The translations under genes and the position numbers were made by a program. A DNA stretch of 64,000 nt from Pseudonocardia endophytica. Lineage in GTDB: Bacteria > Actinomycetota > Actinomycetes > Mycobacteriales > Pseudonocardiaceae. The stretch covers positions 2,418,001-2,482,000 of the forward strand of contig NZ_SMFZ01000001.1 in assembly GCF_004339565.1 (NCBI RefSeq). The letters are read 5' to 3'. A model generated the notes under the pieces. It made no database searches, was not told the DNA's origin, and saw only the letters and a list, made by a program, of their open reading frames with translations. Below, piece after piece: positions 60,192 to 64,000 of this stretch. The first letter of the stretch is position 1. Every line of letters starts with the position of its first letter.

Positions 60192-61613
60192 ATGAGCGAC
60201 GACGTGCGGCCCGGCCTGCGGCGGCGGTCGCCGGTGCACGGGCTCGCGCGACGGCAGCTCGGACCGCTGGAGGTGCTCGCCCAGTCGGTGTCCGGCGCGG
60301 CGCCGTCGGCGGCCATGGCGGCGGTGCCGGCGATCGTCGCGGCGTCGGCCGGGGGCGGCACGGTCTGGTCGTTCGTGATCGCCACAGCGCTGGCGCTGCT
60401 GATCGCCGGCTGCATCGCCCGGTTCACGCGGCGGATGGCCGCGCCGGGAGGTCTGTACAGCCTGACCGCGAAGGGGCTCAACCCCGCCGCGGCGTACGCG
60501 AGCGCCGTCGGCATGGTGACCGGCTACGGCCTGCTGGCGGCGGGGACGCTGGCCGGGTTCACGATCTACGTCGAGGCGTTGCTCGGTGGTCTCGGGCTGG
60601 GGTTCGACGTGCTCACCGTCGTCGTGGCCGGGGCCGTGACCGGCGTGTTCGTGCTCCGCGGCGCGCGGCTGTCGGCCCGGGTCGTGCTGCTGGTGGAGAG
60701 CGTCTCGATCGGGCTGATGCTGGTCGTGTTCACGCTGCTGCTGGCGACGACGCCCGCGTCCCCGGCACCGTCGGCGCCGGCGAGCGTGACGGGTGTGGCG
60801 GTCGGGGTGCTGCCCGCCCTGACCGCGTTCATCGGGTTCGAGATCGCCACCGCGCTCGGTGCCGAGGCGCGCAGGCCGTTCCGCAGCGTGCCGCGGGCCG
60901 TCGGGATCACCGCGGCCGGGACCGGGGTGCTCTACCTGTTCGCGGCGCAGGTGCAGGTCGTGGGGTTCTCGGCGACGCCGGGCGGGCTGGCCGGCTCGGT
61001 GGAGCCGGTCGTCACGCTCGCCGAGCGGGGTGGCTGGAGCTGGATCCCGACGGTGCTCGACGCCGGTCTCGCGGCCTCGTTCTTCGCCGGCTGCCTGGCG
61101 GCGTCGACGGCATTGGTGCGGGTGCTGTTCTCGCTCGCGCGCGACGAGGTCGTCCCGGCCCCGCTGGGCCGGACGCACCCGGTGCACCGCACGCCGCACG
61201 TCGCCGTCGCCGTCGCGCTGCCGGTGGTGACGGCCGTCCCGGCGGTGATGCTGGCCGTCGGTGTCTCCCCCACGACGGCGCTGATGGCCCTCGTGACGCT
61301 CGCCGCCTGCGGGTTCCTGCTCGCGTACGTGCTGGTGTGCGCCGCGGCGCCGGCGTTCCTGCGCCGGATCGGGGAGCTGACGTGGCCGGCCGTGGCGGTC
61401 AGCGTGGTGCTGGTGCCGATCCTGATCGCGGTGCTGGTCGTGTTCGTCGCGGGCTCGCCGTGGTCGGTGCCGGTGCTGGGCGCGCTGCTGCTCGCCGGTG
61501 TCGCCGGGTACGTGACGCTGCGGGTCCGCCGTCCGGCCGCGCTCGCGGCGATCGGGGTCTACGACGAGACGACCGCCGACGACGTGCTCACCGACCGGTC
61601 CGGCCCGACATGA
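60192..61613 (+). CDS. APC-family permease
   Basis: The protein is 473 residues with about 12 hydrophobic segments. It has VSGAAPSAAMAAVPAIVAASAGGG at the start, RRMAAPGGLYSLTAKGLNP, and FIGFEIATALGAEARRPFRSVPRAV, the usual APC signature. It is related to but diverged from the opposite-strand permease. GAGGAGCAGAG precedes the ATG. It ends in an ATGA overlap with the IclR regulator. Confidence 0.9.
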   Translation: MSDDVRPGLRRRSPVHGLARRQLGPLEVLAQSVSGAAPSAAMAAVPAIVAASAGGGTVWSFVIATALALLIAGCIARFTRRMAAPGGLYSLTAKGLNPAAAYASAVGMVTGYGLLAAGTLAGFTIYVEALLGGLGLGFDVLTVVVAGAVTGVFVLRGARLSARVVLLVESVSIGLMLVVFTLLLATTPASPAPSAPASVTGVAVGVLPALTAFIGFEIATALGAEARRPFRSVPRAVGITAAGTGVLYLFAAQVQVVGFSATPGGLAGSVEPVVTLAERGGWSWIPTVLDAGLAASFFAGCLAASTALVRVLFSLARDEVVPAPLGRTHPVHRTPHVAVAVALPVVTAVPAVMLAVGVSPTTALMALVTLAACGFLLAYVLVCAAAPAFLRRIGELTWPAVAVSVVLVPILIAVLVVFVAGSPWSVPVLGALLLAGVAGYVTLRVRRPAALAAIGVYDETTADDVLTDRSGPT

Positions 61614-62356
61614 CCGGCTCCCTCCCGCTCTCCGGGCGTCAGCCACGCGCCGTGCGCAGCGCGCTCGAGGTGCTGGAGGAGGTCGTCGTCGCCGGGCCGG
61701 GGGTGACCGCGAAGGAGATCTCGGAGAGCGTCGGGCTGCCGCAGGCCACGACGTACCGGATCCTCAACCTGCTCGTCGCCGAGGAGTACCTGGTCCGGCT
61801 GCCGGACCTGTCCGGGTTCGCGCTCGGTCGCCGCGCGTCCCGCCTCGCGCTCCCGGTGCCCGCCACGCCCAGCACGGCGGCGCGGGCCGTCGTCGCACAC
61901 ATGCGGACGCAGACACGGTGGGCGGTGCACCTCGCGTGGCTGACGTCCGGACGGATCACGTTGGCGGACACCGACCCGGACCATCCCGGACCGGACGCCG
62001 ACCTGCTCACCCGGCATCCGTACGCGTTCGCGCTCGGGCGCCTCCTGCTGGCCGAGCACGCGGACTGGCGCGTGCTGGTCCGCGACCTGCGCGCGCTCAC
62101 GCCCCGGACCGTCACGTCGGAGTCCGAACTGGACACGACGCTGAAGGCGGTCGCCCGCGACGGCGTCGCGAAGCAGTGCGGCGAGGTGCGCGAGGACCGC
62201 GGCTGCATCGCACTGCCCGTCCGCGCTCCGGACGACGGGCGCCTGGTCGCCGGGCTGGCGCTCGCCGGCCCCGCCGCACGCGTCGCGGAACCGAACGCGG
62301 AGCTCGTCGCCGTGGCGCGGGAGCACACGGACCGTCTGGCACCGTTGCTCGCGTGA
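61610..62356 (+). CDS. IclR-family transcriptional regulator
   Basis: The protein is 248 residues. The winged helix RAVRSALEVLEEVVVAGPGVTAKEISESVGLPQATTYRILNLLVAEEYL (13-61) is followed by a GAF-like IclR effector domain ending in IALPVRAPDDGRLVAGLALAG. Co-translated with the permease, it probably controls this amine module through the repeats at 60074-60120. Confidence 0.88.
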   Translation: MTGSLPLSGRQPRAVRSALEVLEEVVVAGPGVTAKEISESVGLPQATTYRILNLLVAEEYLVRLPDLSGFALGRRASRLALPVPATPSTAARAVVAHMRTQTRWAVHLAWLTSGRITLADTDPDHPGPDADLLTRHPYAFALGRLLLAEHADWRVLVRDLRALTPRTVTSESELDTTLKAVARDGVAKQCGEVREDRGCIALPVRAPDDGRLVAGLALAGPAARVAEPNAELVAVAREHTDRLAPLLA

Positions 62357-62375
62357 ACCGCGCTCCTCCGCCGGC

Positions 62376-62861
62376 TCAGCGCATGCTGCGGGCGCGGCCC
62401 TTTGCGGCCCGGCCGATCGCGCGCTGCATCTCGCGGTCGGCGTCCCGCTTGGCCATGTCCTGGCGCTTGTCGTAGTCCCGCTTACCGCGGGCGAGCGCGA
62501 TCTCGCACTTGACCTTGCCGTCGTTGAAGTACAACGACAGCGGGACCAGCGTCAGGCCGCCCTCGCGGATCTTGCCGTACAGGCGGTCGATCTCCGAGCG
62601 GTGCAGCAGCAGCTTGCGCGACCGGCGCGGGGCGTGGTTCGTCCAGCTGCCCCGCAGGTACTCCGGGATGTGCAGCCCGCGCAGCCAGACCTCGCCGTCG
62701 TCGATGTTGGCGAACGCGTCCGCCATCGAGGCCCGGCCCTCCCGGAGGCTCTTGACCTCCGTGCCCATCAGGGCGACCCCGGCCTCATAGGTGTCCAGGA
62801 TCGTGTAGTCGTGCCGGGCCCGGCGGTTCTGCGCGATCACCTTCCGGCCCTTCTCCTTCAC
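62376..62861 (-). CDS. smpB: SsrA-binding protein
   Basis: The protein is 161 residues. [43 protein letters not shown] and the basic C-terminal tail ([20 protein letters not shown]) are standard SmpB. It binds tmRNA and brings it to stalled ribosomes. The GTG at 62861 is six bases after TAGACT. The ssrA gene lies 7.3 kb away on the same strand. Confidence 0.97.
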   Translation of the reverse strand: MKEKGRKVIAQNRRARHDYTILDTYEAGVALMGTEVKSLREGRASMADAFANIDDGEVWLRGLHIPEYLRGSWTNHAPRRSRKLLLHRSEIDRLYGKIREGGLTLVPLSLYFNDGKVKCEIALARGKRDYDKRQDMAKRDADREMQRAIGRAAKGRARSMR

Positions 62862-62867
62862 CCCTGC

Positions 62868-62873
62868 AGTCTA
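62868..62873 (-). promoter_or_regulatory. Leaderless-type -10 element TAGACT
   Basis: On the minus strand TAGACT is separated by six bases (GCAGGG) from the GTG of smpB at 62861; no separate Shine-Dalgarno is seen. Confidence 0.45.
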
Positions 62874-62901
62874 CCCGTGCAGGTCCAGGCGGTTCCGGCC
62901 G

Positions 62902-63804
62902 TCAGACCTTCACGTACCAGCGGAGCGTGAGGTAGCCGGTCAGGCCGGCCACGATCCCGCCCGCCGGGACGAGCAGCACCGCGACCGTGACCACATCGGA
63001 CAGCAGGACCGGCGGGATCACGTTGGACTGCGCGATGGCGCCCAGCAGGTCGTCCACGACGAGGAACTTGCCCGCGATCAGCCCGGCCCCGGCCAGCGCA
63101 CCGCCGATCAGGCCGGCGACCATCGCCTCGACCAGGAACGGCAGCTGCGTCGTCCACCGCGTGGCTCCGACCAGGCGCATCACACCGACCTCGGTGCGCC
63201 GCGTGAACGCCGACACCTGCACCGTGTTGGAGATCAGCAGCACGGCCGCGATCGCTTGGACCAGGGCCAGGGCGAACGCCACGTTGCGGACGCTGCCGAG
63301 GAAGTCGAACAGCTTCGCGACGACGTCGCGCTGGTCGATGACGTCACGCACGCCGGGCTGGCCGGTGACGGCGGCGCTCACCGCGGCCGGGCCGCCGACC
63401 TGGTCGGTCAGCTGCACGCGCAGCGTGGCCGGGAGCGACTGCGGGCGGGCGACGTCGGCGACGGCCTGACCGGCGAACAGCTCCTTGAACCGGGTGTAGG
63501 CGTCCTGCTGGCTCTCGAACCGCACCTCGCCGACACCGGGCGTCGACCCGATCAGGTTCCGCAGGGCCGAGCACTCCGGACCGGAGCAGTCCCGGTCGGA
63601 CGCCGAGACGTCCGGGGTGAGCGCGACCTGGATCTCCAGCTGGTCGGTGTAGAGGTCACCGATCGCGTCGATCGTGCGCACGACGAGCAGCCCGGCGCCG
63701 ACGGAGAGCAGCGTGACGGCCGTCGTCAGCACCATCGCCACGCTCATCGTGACGTTGCGGCGCAGGCCGGAGGAGACCTCGCGGGTGAGCAGCCCGGCGC
63801 GCAT
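62902..63804 (-). CDS. ftsX: Cell-division ABC transporter permease FtsX
   Basis: The protein is 300 residues, typical actinobacterial FtsX: one membrane segment (MVLTTAVTLLSVGAGLLVV), an extracellular domain with DCSGPEC, then three more segments including SAFTRRTEVGVMRLVGATRWTTQLPFLVE. It regulates cell-wall hydrolases through FtsE. The ATG overlaps the ftsE stop (TAATG). Confidence 0.96.
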   Translation of the reverse strand: MRAGLLTREVSSGLRRNVTMSVAMVLTTAVTLLSVGAGLLVVRTIDAIGDLYTDQLEIQVALTPDVSASDRDCSGPECSALRNLIGSTPGVGEVRFESQQDAYTRFKELFAGQAVADVARPQSLPATLRVQLTDQVGGPAAVSAAVTGQPGVRDVIDQRDVVAKLFDFLGSVRNVAFALALVQAIAAVLLISNTVQVSAFTRRTEVGVMRLVGATRWTTQLPFLVEAMVAGLIGGALAGAGLIAGKFLVVDDLLGAIAQSNVIPPVLLSDVVTVAVLLVPAGGIVAGLTGYLTLRWYVKV

Positions 63805-64000
63805 TACCGGCCCGCCCCGTAGACCGCGCGGGCCTCGTCGCGCTGGACGACGCCGTCGTCGAGCTCGATGACGCGGCGACGCATCGAGTCGACGATCCCG
63901 TCGTCGTGCGTGGCCATCAGGACGGTGGTGCCGCTTCGGTTGATCCGTTCCAGCAGGTGCATGATCCCGCGGCTGGTCTCCGGGTCGAGATTGCCGGTCG
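63804..64000 (-). CDS. ftsE: Cell-division ABC transporter ATP-binding protein FtsE, C-terminal part
   Basis: Only the last 65 residues lie in the window. They start [20 protein letters not shown] and continue with [22 protein letters not shown], the post-Walker-B D-loop and H-switch of FtsE. The gene continues beyond the window edge. Confidence 0.96.
   Translation of the reverse strand, partial: TGNLDPETSRGIMHLLERINRSGTTVLMATHDDGIVDSMRRRVIELDDGVVQRDEARAVYGAGR

Overview
The window is high-GC DNA with tightly packed genes, frequent ATGA/GTGA overlaps, many GTG starts, and actinobacterial markers: F420-dependent luciferase-like oxidoreductases with an Fgd-type dehydrogenase, a DrrAB-type exporter, mycobacterial-style leaderless promoters and a tmRNA with a mycobacterium-like tag region. 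An environmental actinomycete, probably of the Pseudonocardiales, is the best guess; the sequence alone does not fix the genus.

Bases 1-18500 are acyl-CoA catabolism. A GntR regulator (1-476, cut by the window edge) is divergent from an operon of two acyl-CoA dehydrogenases, an SDR, a thiolase, a CoA-transferase, a BadH-like alcohol dehydrogenase, a decayed MenB-like crotonase and an enoyl-CoA hydratase. Facing it are a BadI-like ring-opening hydrolase and, divergent from that, another crotonase. Together they read as beta-oxidation and hydrolytic opening of an alicyclic ring. A 28-base promoter box and GGTC-centred half-sites recur upstream of these units. A scar containing a TetR C-terminus and an IS3 orfB fragment (12469-12925) separates this from a second unit: a TetR regulator divergent from a thiolase, a deleted crotonase, an SDR, an F420-type oxidoreductase and an acyl-CoA ligase.

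Bases 18600-33200 begin with a secreted alpha/beta hydrolase and a small secreted protein. A minus-strand series from 27568 to 20333 follows: two F420 enzymes including fgd, an NTF2-fold protein, an alpha/beta hydrolase, a DUF1028 protein, an M20 peptidase and a PucR regulator. Divergent from it is a three-subunit molybdenum hydroxylase, then alanine dehydrogenase. This looks like one catabolic region for a nitrogen-containing compound, substrate unknown.

Bases 33300-51700 are mixed: hydrolase, ABC exporter with a PadR regulator, a MORN protein, tRNA-Ala(GGC), an S9 peptidase, a ThuA-like protein, a redox cluster (SDRs, LLM, FAD enzyme, P450 with a TrmB regulator), DsbA-like and MauE-like proteins, an FeS photolyase, a VIT1-type transporter, and a P450 with its own ferredoxin.

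Bases 51800-64000 hold a large SF1 helicase with a C-terminal nuclease, immediately downstream of the tmRNA gene. Beyond the tmRNA are a YefM/YoeB toxin-antitoxin pair, an amidohydrolase, a copper amine oxidase with two APC permeases and an IclR regulator (amine catabolism), then smpB, ftsX and the end of ftsE. Both trans-translation partners, ssrA and smpB, lie within 8 kb.
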